A stretch of DNA of 64,000 bases, from NCBI RefSeq assembly GCF_002918555.1, contig NZ_PQMB01000009.1:62001-126000 (forward strand), written 5' to 3'. Position 1 is the stretch's first letter. Every line of letters begins with the position of its first letter. Position numbers and translations under genes: made by a program. The notes beneath the pieces are model-generated. The model saw nothing but the letters and a program-made list of their open reading frames with translations. It was not told where the DNA came from and did no database searches. Of the stretch, positions 44,161 to 53,583 are shown one piece after another. The DNA comes from Citrobacter amalonaticus (GTDB lineage Bacteria; Pseudomonadota; Gammaproteobacteria; Enterobacterales; Enterobacteriaceae).

Positions 44161-46302
44161 TTACGGCGACGTATCCGCTGGGGCGTCCGCGTTCAGGATT
44201 GACAACAGGGACTTCATTTCAGCTTCTGGCATCGTGTTGTAAGGGGAGGTTATGCAATCTGTTGCACGGTGATACAGACCGACCAGCCAGTCGTAAATGT
44301 AGCGGGTATGGCCTAAGACCTGCTGTTCACCCAATTGGGTCAGACGTTTATCCGTGCCGGCGTGGTCCACAGGGGCGAAGATTGCACGACCAGGATTTAC
44401 TTTGCTTTCCGGACGCTGATCCACAGGCACATGCTGGTAGCCCAGCCAGCTTATATAATCGCTAAACACATTGCTCGCACAGGTTATCGCGAGTGCCATA
44501 TTCTTATCATGCGGCGCCAGCGCCTGTTGCATGTGCTGGCACAGTCCCAGGTGATGGGCGGAGATGATCAGAACATTGCAGAGGGCGCTCAGCTGCTCTT
44601 TCGGAAGCCCCAATTTTTCAACTATCTGCGTACGCCAGCTCAGCTGCCGTACGTGATTGACCCAGCGTTTGTAAATAATGTCGGCAAGCAGGACATCATG
44701 CTTTTCGGCAGGCTGCACATCGGTGTCAGTCGCAAACAGATCGAGCGTGAGATCAGGCGTCAGCGTTTGCCCTGGCTTTTGCTGATATTGCAGCCAGCAC
44801 TGATGGAGCTGGCTGCGCGAAAGCGTCAGTTCGCTGACTAATTCGCCAAAATGGGCTGAGTGTGTCTGTAGTGCACGCACCAGATTTTCAGCCTCTTTTA
44901 CGCGACTGATGGTCGGCGTGAGCAGACCGAAAAGCTGCTCGTCCAGGCAGGCCTGACGTGACGCCCTCAGCCCGGACAGGCGCTGTTCTCTGTATTTTGG
45001 CGTTAACGCATCTTTCAGCCACTCGCGCAGCGTGAAAAGATTGTGATTATCCAGAGCCTGTAAGATCCCCCAGTGCTTTCCTGCGCGATTGAGCAGGTGC
45101 TGAACGCCATCATCCAGATGGCCCAGACCCTGGAAACGCAGATCGAACGGGGTTACGGCCCAGACCAGACGAGGAAGAGGGCTGGGCGTGTTGTCCTGAG
45201 TCCGATCGAGCCAGTTGCACAGCATCTGTGCCGTTTGCGCGGTATGCTGGTGATCGGTCACGACATTGCACATCAGCAGCGTGTCGGGCTGCAGGCGTCG
45301 GGCGTACGAGTCCAGTTCGCCCACGGGGATATCAATGATATCGATATTGCCCAATGGTGCATCATGATCGATCGTCAGGGTTAGGCAGGCGCACAGCTGG
45401 GCCAGACGCTCACTATTCAGGCTGACGTGCGTTCCGGGCTGTCCATTTTCCAATGGACAGATCATCACATCGGTAGCCTCTGCGGGCTTATCCTGGCAGG
45501 CCGGGATCAGAAAGCCTTCAGCAGGCAACATCATGTTATCGACAATCAGGCTGGCCGGCGCCAGCACCTGTTCGGCGTGGCCCAATTGCGCCAGCGTGTA
45601 GGCAAGCTGCGTCCACTCTTCCGTGACGGCAGGATCATCCCCCCACAGGAAACTGAATAATGAAGCGCGATCGCTAATACTTAACCAGCCTGCCAGTTCC
45701 GCTATCTGATATAACAGTCCGTCATCGGTACCGTCTTCGCGGGAGTCCTGGTTTTTCCAGGCCTGGGTTACGGCGGCGAAACGGTGAATATCCCCCCCTG
45801 ACGCAGGATGCGGTAAGCGCCGCGCCTGTAGCGTGGCAAGCCGGATGGCCAGATCGCTTTCCGTGACTTTACGGACGTCGCCGCCTTCGTGATAACGCTG
45901 CATCAGCTTGATGGCCAGCATCGTTTCGCTGTAAAGCTCCAGCAGGAGAGGGTAATTGTCTACCTTCGGCGGCCGCGTTTGGGTGAAACGCACCGCCATC
46001 AACGGAGCAACGCCTGGGTTGATGTGCGTCAGGTAGTTAAAGGTTTTATCGCCCAACAGAACGCCTGGCCAGTAGCCATCCTTCTCAATCAGTGCGCTCA
46101 GAAGATGATGCTTTCCTTCTGGTGAATGACCGTAGAGGCCCAGCGTCATTGGCATCTGAGCCAGCGCGTCAACCGGATCAAACGACAGATGCGATAATCT
46201 TCCCAGGCGGCTGTCGGCTTCCATTTCAAGCTGGGGCGATACGGAACGGGAGGTCGCGATCCAGCGCTCAACAGACCGAAGTTTCAGATTTGCTTGATTC
46301 AT
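44161..46302 (-). CDS. srfC: SrfC-family protein
   Basis: A 713-residue protein of the virulence-factor SrfC family, third gene of srfABC. A P-loop-like GHSPEGKHH is at about residues 55-63 (GxxxxGK followed by His, not Ser/Thr), and a hydrophobic DIDIIDIPVGE strand (about 316-326) could be the G3/Walker B part, as in GTPase-like folds. It overlaps srfB by 4 bp. In Salmonella the srf genes were found as SsrB-regulated; reports in insect pathogens link SrfABC to cytotoxicity. Its biochemical role is unknown. The gene is intact. Confidence 0.85.
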   Translation of the reverse strand: MNQANLKLRSVERWIATSRSVSPQLEMEADSRLGRLSHLSFDPVDALAQMPMTLGLYGHSPEGKHHLLSALIEKDGYWPGVLLGDKTFNYLTHINPGVAPLMAVRFTQTRPPKVDNYPLLLELYSETMLAIKLMQRYHEGGDVRKVTESDLAIRLATLQARRLPHPASGGDIHRFAAVTQAWKNQDSREDGTDDGLLYQIAELAGWLSISDRASLFSFLWGDDPAVTEEWTQLAYTLAQLGHAEQVLAPASLIVDNMMLPAEGFLIPACQDKPAEATDVMICPLENGQPGTHVSLNSERLAQLCACLTLTIDHDAPLGNIDIIDIPVGELDSYARRLQPDTLLMCNVVTDHQHTAQTAQMLCNWLDRTQDNTPSPLPRLVWAVTPFDLRFQGLGHLDDGVQHLLNRAGKHWGILQALDNHNLFTLREWLKDALTPKYREQRLSGLRASRQACLDEQLFGLLTPTISRVKEAENLVRALQTHSAHFGELVSELTLSRSQLHQCWLQYQQKPGQTLTPDLTLDLFATDTDVQPAEKHDVLLADIIYKRWVNHVRQLSWRTQIVEKLGLPKEQLSALCNVLIISAHHLGLCQHMQQALAPHDKNMALAITCASNVFSDYISWLGYQHVPVDQRPESKVNPGRAIFAPVDHAGTDKRLTQLGEQQVLGHTRYIYDWLVGLYHRATDCITSPYNTMPEAEMKSLLSILNADAPADTSP

Positions 46303-49271
46303 TTACTGTATACGCTCCCACTGTCGATCCAGTAGTGATTTTCACCACGATAGCTGTTCGCCAGCGTGTTCAGTTTTAGGCTCAGCATATCGGGTGAGAC
46401 TGGCGTACCATCCTGCATTAATGCTTCTGCAAGAACAAAGCCGCTTTTCGCATGGTCGTAGCGAAGTCGCACCGAGATCACCCCGTCACCGGCAATATGT
46501 TTTGCCAGCGCCGAAGAGTTAATCTTCAGCAGATAAAGGGGAGAGGCGGGCCAGCGGGTGTCGGAAAGCTGCCTGAAGCCAAGACAGACGTTGCCCCGCA
46601 ACGGGAAGTGTAGCCGTTTATCCAGCCTGGCCTTCGGGTTATCCAGATCGATATCCTCGTACCAAATGTTCTCTTCGCTCAGCAGGTGGCTGCCGTCCAG
46701 AATGCCCAGGTGACGGATGGTGGAGTATGCCTGAATGTCTGCCGCTTTAAAATTAAAGCCGGACAAGCGGAGATCCATCGCCAGGCTGCACAGCATCGCG
46801 CCCAGGGCGGCGGTGGATTTTGGATTGCCGATACGTCCGTGGCGTCCAAACGGGAATCGTTCCTGAATCGGGTAATTTTCCAGCCAGTGAATGCGGTTGA
46901 CCGGCACGGGCTGCAGGGCGCGCAGCAGTATCTGGATCCCCGGCAGGCATGACGGACGACCGGTCACCAGCAGGACATCGCAGCAGTAATGTGAAATAAC
47001 TTCGCAAAGGGATTTCAGCGGCGCGGCAATCGAGAAGCGGCCGTTCAACAGCGCTTCTTCCAGCTCCGCAACCTCGACGCGTAGCGTCGTGTTGAGCAGA
47101 TCAAGTTCATTGTGCGCGGGCGACAGTAGCGGCTGAAGCGTTTTATTCAGATACTGCAGTACATTGGCGGTCGGCTGCTGAGGCAGTAAATCGCGGATAA
47201 CCCCTTCAAAGACCGCATTTTTACCGGATTGCGCGCTTTGCTCCCAGAACGAGAGAATCGCGTGACCAAGCGGGATCAGCATTTGCAGAGTGGTTTGCTG
47301 ACGTAACATACGGTGGCTGTCCGTTTGCCCGGTCTCACCAAAAAGTTGTGCCATCAGGCCGTCAGCGTTGACAATGCCGGCGTCATGCAGGGTTTTCTGG
47401 ATGGCGGGCAACACACTCAGCTGAATGACATCAAGCAAAATGTCGTCTCCGGCGATCTTAAATCCTTCCCTGAACAGCAGGCGAGGGACAATTTTGACAT
47501 TGCTTCCGAGACCGTCGTCCAGCTGATACTGCGTCACCGCCATGTCCGTGGTGCCACCACCGATGTCGATCGACGCGACGCGCAGTGTGGTGCCAGGGGT
47601 TTCATCTTCGGCCAGCTGACGTTCAGGACGCGCCAGGCTTCGGAAAAACACGCGGCTGTGGCCGGAGTAGTTGATCATGGCTTCGTTATAGAGCCATACC
47701 AGCTGGCCGCAGGTGGCCTCATCCCATTCCATATGTACCGTCGCGACCGGCACGGTGGTACGTTCTTCCCGACGCTGCGTCGAGAAATCCTCATCCTGAG
47801 GGTGCCAGTTCATCGCTTTCCAGACCAGGGCAATGGCTTCTTCTGTACGCTGACGAAAGATCTCGCGTTCCTGTTTCGGCATGGCCGAAGGTAACGTCAG
47901 GATCAGATGGCGCAGGCGGCGGGGAGCATCCGGGTGACCCAGCTTATGGCGATGGCTGACGCTATTGATCTGTGAAAGTGCCTGCGCCAGCAGTTCGCAT
48001 AACATCATCGTCATCAGGGAGCTGCGGCTGTAGGTTGGGGTGAATACGGGCAGGCGCTCATCCATGGGCAGAGGATAGAGCGGCTCACCATCATCATTGA
48101 TCAGATTCATCAACGGCAACGCGGCGGCGTGCGGCTCTCTTGGCGTTTTCCCTGTCATCTGGCTGAAGCGCCAGGCCTGATGGGTGGGCGTTTCATCCCA
48201 GAGATAGCGGCGCGGGCTGGAGATCCCGCTGGCGCCCTCGGTGCCCTGGCGTCTGGTGGCCAGCGCGAGTGCTTCTTCGCCAATGCGGACGATCGACGGC
48301 CAGATAAACGCATTGTCGCGGCCGCTTTCCATTGAAAAATGTGATTTACCGAAGCGGGCCTCGCTGAACTCCATATAGCTGGAAAACAGGGAGTCGCTGA
48401 ACGTCTGCGGTTGGCTAAGCGAGCGTATTTCAAGCTCTGCGCACTGGCGTAAACCGTTATTCTGGTCGCCATGATCTTCAATCAGTACGCCGCAGGTGTG
48501 CGTGTTCCCGACATCCAGCACCAGGTCAACGGGGATCGCCGGAACGTGCAGCGTTTCACTGGTGATCTGGATTTCCGGTATCTGAATCTGTTCTGCCAGC
48601 ATTTCCAGCAGGTTGAGATAGTGGCCCTGATATTCAAACATCTTCATCGCGCTGGTGATGTCGTGTTCGCTGAGATCTTCCTGCTGGTTCAGGTACTGCA
48701 TAAAGCTTTCCCGTAGCCAGCCGTTGACCCAGGTCTGGTCAAGAAATTCGCTAATCTCATGGTTACGCCACGCAAGCGCGAAACGGGAGCCGTTACGGAC
48801 ATCGGCGGTGCTGGGGGCCAGCGTACTATCTTCCGAATTTTCAGGGACGATACGGGTGTCAAAGGCGATGCAGACGCGGAGGGTATTGCCCGTGGCGTCC
48901 GGCGCGTCGAGCTGACGGATCTGCATACGCGCCCAGTTGTCAGGTCCACCGATAAACGTGCGGCGACCACTCACGCGTAAAAAAGGCAGCGGTAACCAAA
49001 CGCCGTCCAGTACGTTCAGCGAGGTATCCAGCGTCCATCTTTTTTCCGGACGGACGATCTCCGACGTGCCGTGCTCTTCTCCTGGAAGGGTGAACTTGCC
49101 TATTTGCGCATCATAATCGAGACGCAGAAGGGGACCGTTCGCACTTTGGCGTGCAAAATTACCATGAGCGGAACGCGTCACATCAGGACGTAATCCGAAA
49201 TCGAGGAACTGGATCCCGCTGTTTTTTATCAGCGTAACAGCGGATTTATAGCCGATAAGGTTTGCCAGCAT
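46299..49271 (-). CDS. srfB: SrfB-family actin/Hsp70-like ATPase
   Basis: A 990-residue SrfB protein. Two phosphate loops of the actin/Hsp70 fold are visible: DLVLDVGNTHTCGVL near residue 252 and ASIDIGGGTTDMAVTQ near residue 563. That implies ATP binding and perhaps chaperone-like action on SrfC or SrfA. It lies 4 bp after srfA and overlaps srfC by 4 bp, so the three proteins are made together. Full length, no frame defect. Function remains undefined in all hosts I know of. Confidence 0.88.
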   Translation of the reverse strand: MLANLIGYKSAVTLIKNSGIQFLDFGLRPDVTRSAHGNFARQSANGPLLRLDYDAQIGKFTLPGEEHGTSEIVRPEKRWTLDTSLNVLDGVWLPLPFLRVSGRRTFIGGPDNWARMQIRQLDAPDATGNTLRVCIAFDTRIVPENSEDSTLAPSTADVRNGSRFALAWRNHEISEFLDQTWVNGWLRESFMQYLNQQEDLSEHDITSAMKMFEYQGHYLNLLEMLAEQIQIPEIQITSETLHVPAIPVDLVLDVGNTHTCGVLIEDHGDQNNGLRQCAELEIRSLSQPQTFSDSLFSSYMEFSEARFGKSHFSMESGRDNAFIWPSIVRIGEEALALATRRQGTEGASGISSPRRYLWDETPTHQAWRFSQMTGKTPREPHAAALPLMNLINDDGEPLYPLPMDERLPVFTPTYSRSSLMTMMLCELLAQALSQINSVSHRHKLGHPDAPRRLRHLILTLPSAMPKQEREIFRQRTEEAIALVWKAMNWHPQDEDFSTQRREERTTVPVATVHMEWDEATCGQLVWLYNEAMINYSGHSRVFFRSLARPERQLAEDETPGTTLRVASIDIGGGTTDMAVTQYQLDDGLGSNVKIVPRLLFREGFKIAGDDILLDVIQLSVLPAIQKTLHDAGIVNADGLMAQLFGETGQTDSHRMLRQQTTLQMLIPLGHAILSFWEQSAQSGKNAVFEGVIRDLLPQQPTANVLQYLNKTLQPLLSPAHNELDLLNTTLRVEVAELEEALLNGRFSIAAPLKSLCEVISHYCCDVLLVTGRPSCLPGIQILLRALQPVPVNRIHWLENYPIQERFPFGRHGRIGNPKSTAALGAMLCSLAMDLRLSGFNFKAADIQAYSTIRHLGILDGSHLLSEENIWYEDIDLDNPKARLDKRLHFPLRGNVCLGFRQLSDTRWPASPLYLLKINSSALAKHIAGDGVISVRLRYDHAKSGFVLAEALMQDGTPVSPDMLSLKLNTLANSYRGENHYWIDSGSVYSK

Positions 49272-49275
49272 TGAC

Positions 49276-50652
49276 TTATTTACTCACTTTACGAAAGGCC
49301 ACAGGAACCACGGTATCGTTGTTATAACGGCCTGTGCATTGGGCGGCGCCCGTCAGTCCCTGGGTGCAAATGACTTCCGGGAGCGTGTAGCGACTACCGT
49401 CAGAGCAGCGCGCGTTGCCTCGGGGTTTAATGACAAGATTTCCTGACTGCATCAGTCCGGAGGAAATCTCTGTCCGGCAGGTAATATTCTCCCCCATCGT
49501 CAGGCGGACGGTCCCTGCGTTGTTATTTATCTGATAGCGAAGAACGGGCGGCTTTCCGCCAATCGCGTCCTTATAGTCGATCGTTGCGCGCCAGTTACCA
49601 TTCATGAAGCGCGTACTTCCGGCTTTCACTGAGGCGGCAGGAAGCACAAGCGCGTCTTTGGGGATCGGCTCTTCAGCAACGGCCACTTCGGTGACTGTTG
49701 GCGGTTTTTCTTCCACGACCGGTGCTGAAACTTTGGCCTGCATAAGCGGGAGTTCAGCGTTGAGGGTCGGCTTCGGTGGGGCAGGCTGTACCTGAGCGAC
49801 AACGGCGGGTTCAGGCGGTGTAACATCCGCTGTGGAGACAACCGGAGCGAACGTTAAATGTTCGGCGCCGACCAGCCAGGCGGCGGGGACTGCCGCCGTG
49901 ATGATGCCTGCCGCCAGCACCAGCAGGCGTTTTGTCTTCTTCCTGCCAGACGGCTGCGGCACAGGAGGCGGTGTCGCTTCATCCACAATTTCAGGCGGCG
50001 GCAGGTCGTCCGGCAGAGGCGCGACAGGCGGTTTTTCTGGCTGACTCAGGGTGACAATCAGGGGACGCGGGTCATCAATGAAGCGATCTTCTGCTTCAGG
50101 AGCCTGCATCAGCGGAGGTTCTGCGTTGACCTCTGGTTCATCCACCGGTTCTGGTTCAGGTTCTGGCAGCAGTGTGTCACGCAGGAGATCCAGCGCATTT
50201 TCACGGACGGGAACATTCAGAGCATTGAATCCCCAGAAGGTGATCACCGGTTCGCCGTCTACCAGATAAACATACTGGCAGCCCGGGAAACGGAAAACGT
50301 TCTCCAGCAGTGCGCCGAACAGCTTGATGGACGATCTGTCGCTGAGCTGGCAGTGTCGGCTCAGTTTTTCCGTCGTAAGCAGGTTTTTTTCCAGGCTACG
50401 TAATGCCTGTTCGCGTTGTAAAAGCGTGGCCGCCATCCATGTTGTGACGCCGCCGCTGCGGGGAGAATACCAGTCGACTTTTTCGCCGTTTTCATCAGGC
50501 TGAGGGATAGCCAGAGAGTTCGCCAGCGCGTGCTGTCCTCTCAGGCGCAGCGTTTCGCGGATCTGTACGGCAGAATCAAAAATAGTTTGTCCGTTTTCGC
50601 CCAGCGCGAGAAAATCATTAAGATTGCCGCTGCGTAATAATTTTTTTACCAC
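49276..50652 (-). CDS. srfA: SrfA-family protein
   Basis: A 458-residue protein, first gene of srfABC. A cytoplasmic N-terminal part (1-160) is followed by a Pro/Glu-rich linker (160-240), a single TM (about residues 243-264, LLVLAAGIITAAVPAAWLVG) and a C-terminal periplasmic domain with cysteines (TCRTEISSGLMQ; CSDGSRY; CTGRYN). So it could anchor the SrfBC pair to the inner membrane and act through the envelope. GTG 50652 follows AAGG by seven bases. It faces away from flgN, across a 291-bp spacer. Confidence 0.85.
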   Translation of the reverse strand: MVKKLLRSGNLNDFLALGENGQTIFDSAVQIRETLRLRGQHALANSLAIPQPDENGEKVDWYSPRSGGVTTWMAATLLQREQALRSLEKNLLTTEKLSRHCQLSDRSSIKLFGALLENVFRFPGCQYVYLVDGEPVITFWGFNALNVPVRENALDLLRDTLLPEPEPEPVDEPEVNAEPPLMQAPEAEDRFIDDPRPLIVTLSQPEKPPVAPLPDDLPPPEIVDEATPPPVPQPSGRKKTKRLLVLAAGIITAAVPAAWLVGAEHLTFAPVVSTADVTPPEPAVVAQVQPAPPKPTLNAELPLMQAKVSAPVVEEKPPTVTEVAVAEEPIPKDALVLPAASVKAGSTRFMNGNWRATIDYKDAIGGKPPVLRYQINNNAGTVRLTMGENITCRTEISSGLMQSGNLVIKPRGNARCSDGSRYTLPEVICTQGLTGAAQCTGRYNNDTVVPVAFRKVSK

Positions 50653-50943
50653 TCATTGACCTTATTAATTAAATGCGAAAATAACGAGGAGATAACGCCA
50701 TATATGGTAGCGTTTTTGCGCAAAAAAAAACGGAAATGGAACGGGAGAAGATGCCGCGGAAATGCGGTTTAATAAAGCGATTGGGTATGAATCGTTAAAT
50801 TTTATCGCTGACTGTGTTGTCGCTGTTATTAACTTCGATCTGCGAGGTGTGATATTAGTGATAATTAATAGAGAAAAGAAGCTTCTTTACAGATGTAAAG
50901 ATGCTTCCGGAAAAGTAAATCTGCGTAGAATTTGGGGACGTCG
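50653..50943. other. Spacer between srfA and flgN
   Basis: AT-rich; no supported gene (a 61-codon frame at 50762-50947 has no ribosome site). It must carry the srfA promoter; no sigma-28 match was seen there. Confidence 0.5.
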
Positions 50944-51387
50944 TTAAATGCTGAAATTATACACTTTGCCTGAGCGTCCGGCTCTCGATTGTCCATCCTG
51001 ACTGTAGAGTGCAGTGCCATTTTCAGCCTTATTTACAATTGTCTTCAGATTATTAATCTTCTGCATATGAATATCCAAAAGACTGTAGATATTCTGGTTG
51101 TACTGGTTGGCGCTGGTAACCCGCTCGGTAATGTTTTTCCAGCTTCGGGAGAAGGCTGCGTTCTGATAGTAAGGTGCTTCAAGATTCAGGCGTAGCTCTT
51201 CCTGACGGCGCAGCTCATCATAATAGCTGATCGTCGATAACAATCTGCTCTTTGTGTCGGCAACAATTTGCAAAGACACAGGGTTAATTTGAGGTCGTCT
51301 TAGCTGGTTCATTTCTTCGGCCAAAATGGCTTCCAGCTCAACCATGGTATCTTCAATTTTGGTCAGAATAGAACGTAAATTTTCCAT
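50944..51387 (-). CDS. flgN: Flagellar export chaperone FlgN
   Basis: A 147-residue helical protein, matching FlgN (MENLRSILTKIEDTMVELEA at the start; LLSTISYYDELRRQEELRL in the middle). FlgN binds the C-termini of FlgK and FlgL and delivers them to the export gate. It follows flgM by 28 bp, as in E. coli and Salmonella. Both of its clients are present in the window. Confidence 0.92.
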   Translation of the reverse strand: MENLRSILTKIEDTMVELEAILAEEMNQLRRPQINPVSLQIVADTKSRLLSTISYYDELRRQEELRLNLEAPYYQNAAFSRSWKNITERVTSANQYNQNIYSLLDIHMQKINNLKTIVNKAENGTALYSQDGQSRAGRSGKVYNFSI

Positions 51388-51415
51388 GTAAGATGTTCGC
51401 TAACTGTTATGAAAT

Positions 51416-51694
51416 TCAGAATAAATCTTGCAGTAAGGCATGAGCGATTTTATCGGTATCAATCTGTAACTCACCTGCATCCATCGCCGCTTTGATACTG
51501 GCAAGACGTTCTACGTTGACATCATTTCCGCTGTCATTCTGGATCTGTTGTGTCAACGCGCTCAGTTTGAAATTAGAGCCTGCGTCACAGACTTTCTCTG
51601 CGGGTTCCGCGTTGGTTTCGCGTGTTTTTGTGCGCAGTGTCACATCATGTTGAGTGCTGCCAGGTGTTACAGGCAGTGTACGTTCGATGCTCAT
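51416..51694 (-). CDS. flgM: Anti-sigma-28 factor FlgM
   Basis: A 92-residue protein from ATG 51694 (MSIERTLPVTPGSTQ), preceded by GAGGATGATT; the longer frame to 51730 lacks a site. The C-terminal half (VNVERLASIKAAMDAGELQI, then DTDKIAHALLQDLF) is the sigma-28-binding helix set. FlgM holds FliA until the hook is complete and it is secreted. Its presence with FliA on the same island lets the checkpoint be self-contained. A sigma-28 promoter lies between flgA and flgM. Confidence 0.92.
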   Translation of the reverse strand: MSIERTLPVTPGSTQHDVTLRTKTRETNAEPAEKVCDAGSNFKLSALTQQIQNDSGNDVNVERLASIKAAMDAGELQIDTDKIAHALLQDLF

Positions 51695-51745
51695 AATCAT
51701 CCTCGCCAGTCGTGTTAATGAGGTATTCACTTGCTTATGAAATAT

Positions 51746-51772
51746 ATATCGGAGCGAATGAAATTAACTAAA
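51746..51772 (-). promoter_or_regulatory. Sigma-28 (FliA) promoter of flgMN
   Basis: On the minus strand TTTAGTTA-N11-TCCGATAT, just past the flgA stop codon region and 52 bp before flgM. Fits the FliA consensus in both boxes and spacing. Confidence 0.75.
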
Positions 51773-51773
51773 G

Positions 51774-52475
51774 TTAATGTTGAGCTGAAACGAGAACTTT
51801 TCCTGCTGAAAGCACTTTTCCGGTCACCATTTGACCGCTGCTGGTTTTGATCCGAACGTTTTCGTTGAGCGCGGCGTTATCCACGGCCTTCCCGCTGGTG
51901 CGTATGAGAAATCCTGCCCCCTTAAGCTGTATCTCGACATTTTCGCCCGCGGTGATTGCCCAGTTCTGGCGCAATTGACTGGTCTGCACCGGCTGTCCGG
52001 CGTTGATCGCCCGCGTGGTCACCCGCCCGATGATGTCATCTTTATTCATCATTGTCCCGGCGGGGAGTCGATCCATGCTGCCCTGTTGCTGTTTGATATC
52101 GCCGGCCTCAATTGTCGCGCCGGCGGCCAGCGTTCTGTTGGCGACCCACCACCGGCCTTCGGCTTTTATCGCGATTTGCAGAAATTTTCGTTCAGTGCCG
52201 CACTGGGCTATCACGCTTCGGTTACCGGCCAGGCGCGTATCGTTGCCGCTCAGAGACAGTACGGGGTTTTCGCATATCGCGTCGCGCTGCTTTTCCGGGG
52301 TGAGCAAGGTGATGGTTCTGGTAATGTTTTTATCCAGTCCCCGGTTAACGAGTTCAGTAATCTGTCTTTCGAGAGGGCTGGCGTGAGCAGATTCGCCGAT
52401 CAACAGCCCCACGCAGATCAGTGCGGTATAAAGGAGAACCGTTGCAGGAGAGAGAGAGCGAGCGCGGCGAAACAT
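51774..52475 (-). CDS. flgA: P-ring assembly chaperone FlgA
   Basis: A 233-residue periplasmic protein with a signal peptide (hydrophobic residues 12-31, cleavage near HASPLERQ). The SAF domain follows (ANRTLAAGATIEAGDIK and LPAGTMMNKDDIIGRVTTRA), ending with VTGKVLSAGKVLVSAQ. FlgA helps FlgI assemble into the P ring. It is divergent from flgB as in other enterobacteria and normally shares a class 2 promoter region activated by FlhDC. Confidence 0.93.
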   Translation of the reverse strand: MFRRARSLSPATVLLYTALICVGLLIGESAHASPLERQITELVNRGLDKNITRTITLLTPEKQRDAICENPVLSLSGNDTRLAGNRSVIAQCGTERKFLQIAIKAEGRWWVANRTLAAGATIEAGDIKQQQGSMDRLPAGTMMNKDDIIGRVTTRAINAGQPVQTSQLRQNWAITAGENVEIQLKGAGFLIRTSGKAVDNAALNENVRIKTSSGQMVTGKVLSAGKVLVSAQH

Positions 52476-52745
52476 GTATAGGTAACCTTATTTATACGGG
52501 CATACGATAAAAATCATTAGCAGGAAATTGAATTGATAAAAAGTATATTCCATTAATCCTAAATCCAAATGCGCCAAATGCCGACAAGGTTGTCAGCATA
52601 TTGCCCGTTCAAATGAGAATATTCTGCTAACAAGAATTAGTCCGCTAAAAGCTGTTACTTTTGACGTATTTTCAAAGTATAGAATTGCATCAATAGGAAT
52701 TAAGATAGTGAGGTTGATATTTTATGTACAGAGGTCCACAGCGTT
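52476..52745. promoter_or_regulatory. Divergent flgA-flgB promoter region
   Basis: About 270 bp, AT-rich, without a gene. In relatives this region carries the class 2 promoters with an FlhDC site between flgA and flgB. I could not assign the FlhDC boxes with confidence. flhDC is not in the window. Confidence 0.5.
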
Positions 52746-53159
52746 ATGCTCGATAAGCTTGATAATTCGTTCCAGTTCCAACAGCAGGCATTAAGCTTGT
52801 TGAGCAAGCGACAAGACATATTAGCGTCGAATATAGCCAATGCAGATACGCCAAATTATCAGGCGCGGGATATTGATTTTGCTTCGCAGTTAAAGGGGGC
52901 GATAGAGAAAGGGCAGTCGATTAATTCTTCATTTAATCTGACGCTAACTTCAGGCAATCATATTCCTGCCTCTGTATCCGCAATTGATAACAGTCAACTG
53001 TTATACCGGATACCGGATCAACCGAGTATCGACGGGAATACCGTAGATATGGATCGTGAACGCGTCAACTTTGTTGACAATAACGTGAAGTATCAGACCA
53101 GCTTAACGGTTCTTGGTTCTCAAATTAAGAACATGATGAGCGTCATTAGTCAGGGTTAA
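52746..53159 (+). CDS. flgB: Proximal rod protein FlgB
   Basis: A 137-residue rod protein with the N-terminal motif [20 protein letters not shown] and the C-terminal [20 protein letters not shown], the usual length (138 in E. coli). FlgB is the first rod part next to the MS ring/FliE. It is first in the flgBCDEFGHIJ operon. It lacks a strong ribosome site. Confidence 0.95.
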   Translation: MLDKLDNSFQFQQQALSLLSKRQDILASNIANADTPNYQARDIDFASQLKGAIEKGQSINSSFNLTLTSGNHIPASVSAIDNSQLLYRIPDQPSIDGNTVDMDRERVNFVDNNVKYQTSLTVLGSQIKNMMSVISQG

Positions 53160-53167
53160 TCACTGTT

Positions 53168-53572
53168 ATGTCCTTATTTAGTATTTTAGATATTTCTGGA
53201 TCAGCAATGGCGGCGCAATCCAAGCGCCTGAACGTCAGCGCCAGCAATATGGCGAACGCGGATAGCGCTGTGGGGCCCGACGGCAATCCTTATCGGGCGC
53301 GTCAGGTTGTTTTTGAAGTGAAAGCGGCGCCCGGGCAGGCGATTGGCGGCGTCAACGTGAGCGATGTTGTAGAGAGTAATGCTCCCGATCGCCTCGTATA
53401 CGAGCCCGGCAATCCACTGGCCGACGATAAAGGGTATGTGCGTATGCCGAATGTCGATGTGGTCAGCGAGATGGTGAACACCATTTCAGCTTCCCGTAGC
53501 TATCAGGCCAACGTGGAAGTGATGAACAGCGCGAAAACGCTGATGTTGAAAACACTGACACTGGGTCAATAA
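53168..53572 (+). CDS. flgC: Proximal rod protein FlgC
   Basis: A 134-residue protein equal in length to E. coli FlgC, with [20 protein letters not shown] at the start, a [20 protein letters not shown] motif at the end and the [20 protein letters not shown] helix. It forms the rod between FlgB and FlgF. Eight bases after flgB. Confidence 0.95.
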   Translation: MSLFSILDISGSAMAAQSKRLNVSASNMANADSAVGPDGNPYRARQVVFEVKAAPGQAIGGVNVSDVVESNAPDRLVYEPGNPLADDKGYVRMPNVDVVSEMVNTISASRSYQANVEVMNSAKTLMLKTLTLGQ

Positions 53573-53583
53573 GGATACACAGC

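Noticed and set aside
50762..50947. Small ORF between srfA and flgN
   Set aside because: No ribosome site and it runs into the end of flgN on the other strand.
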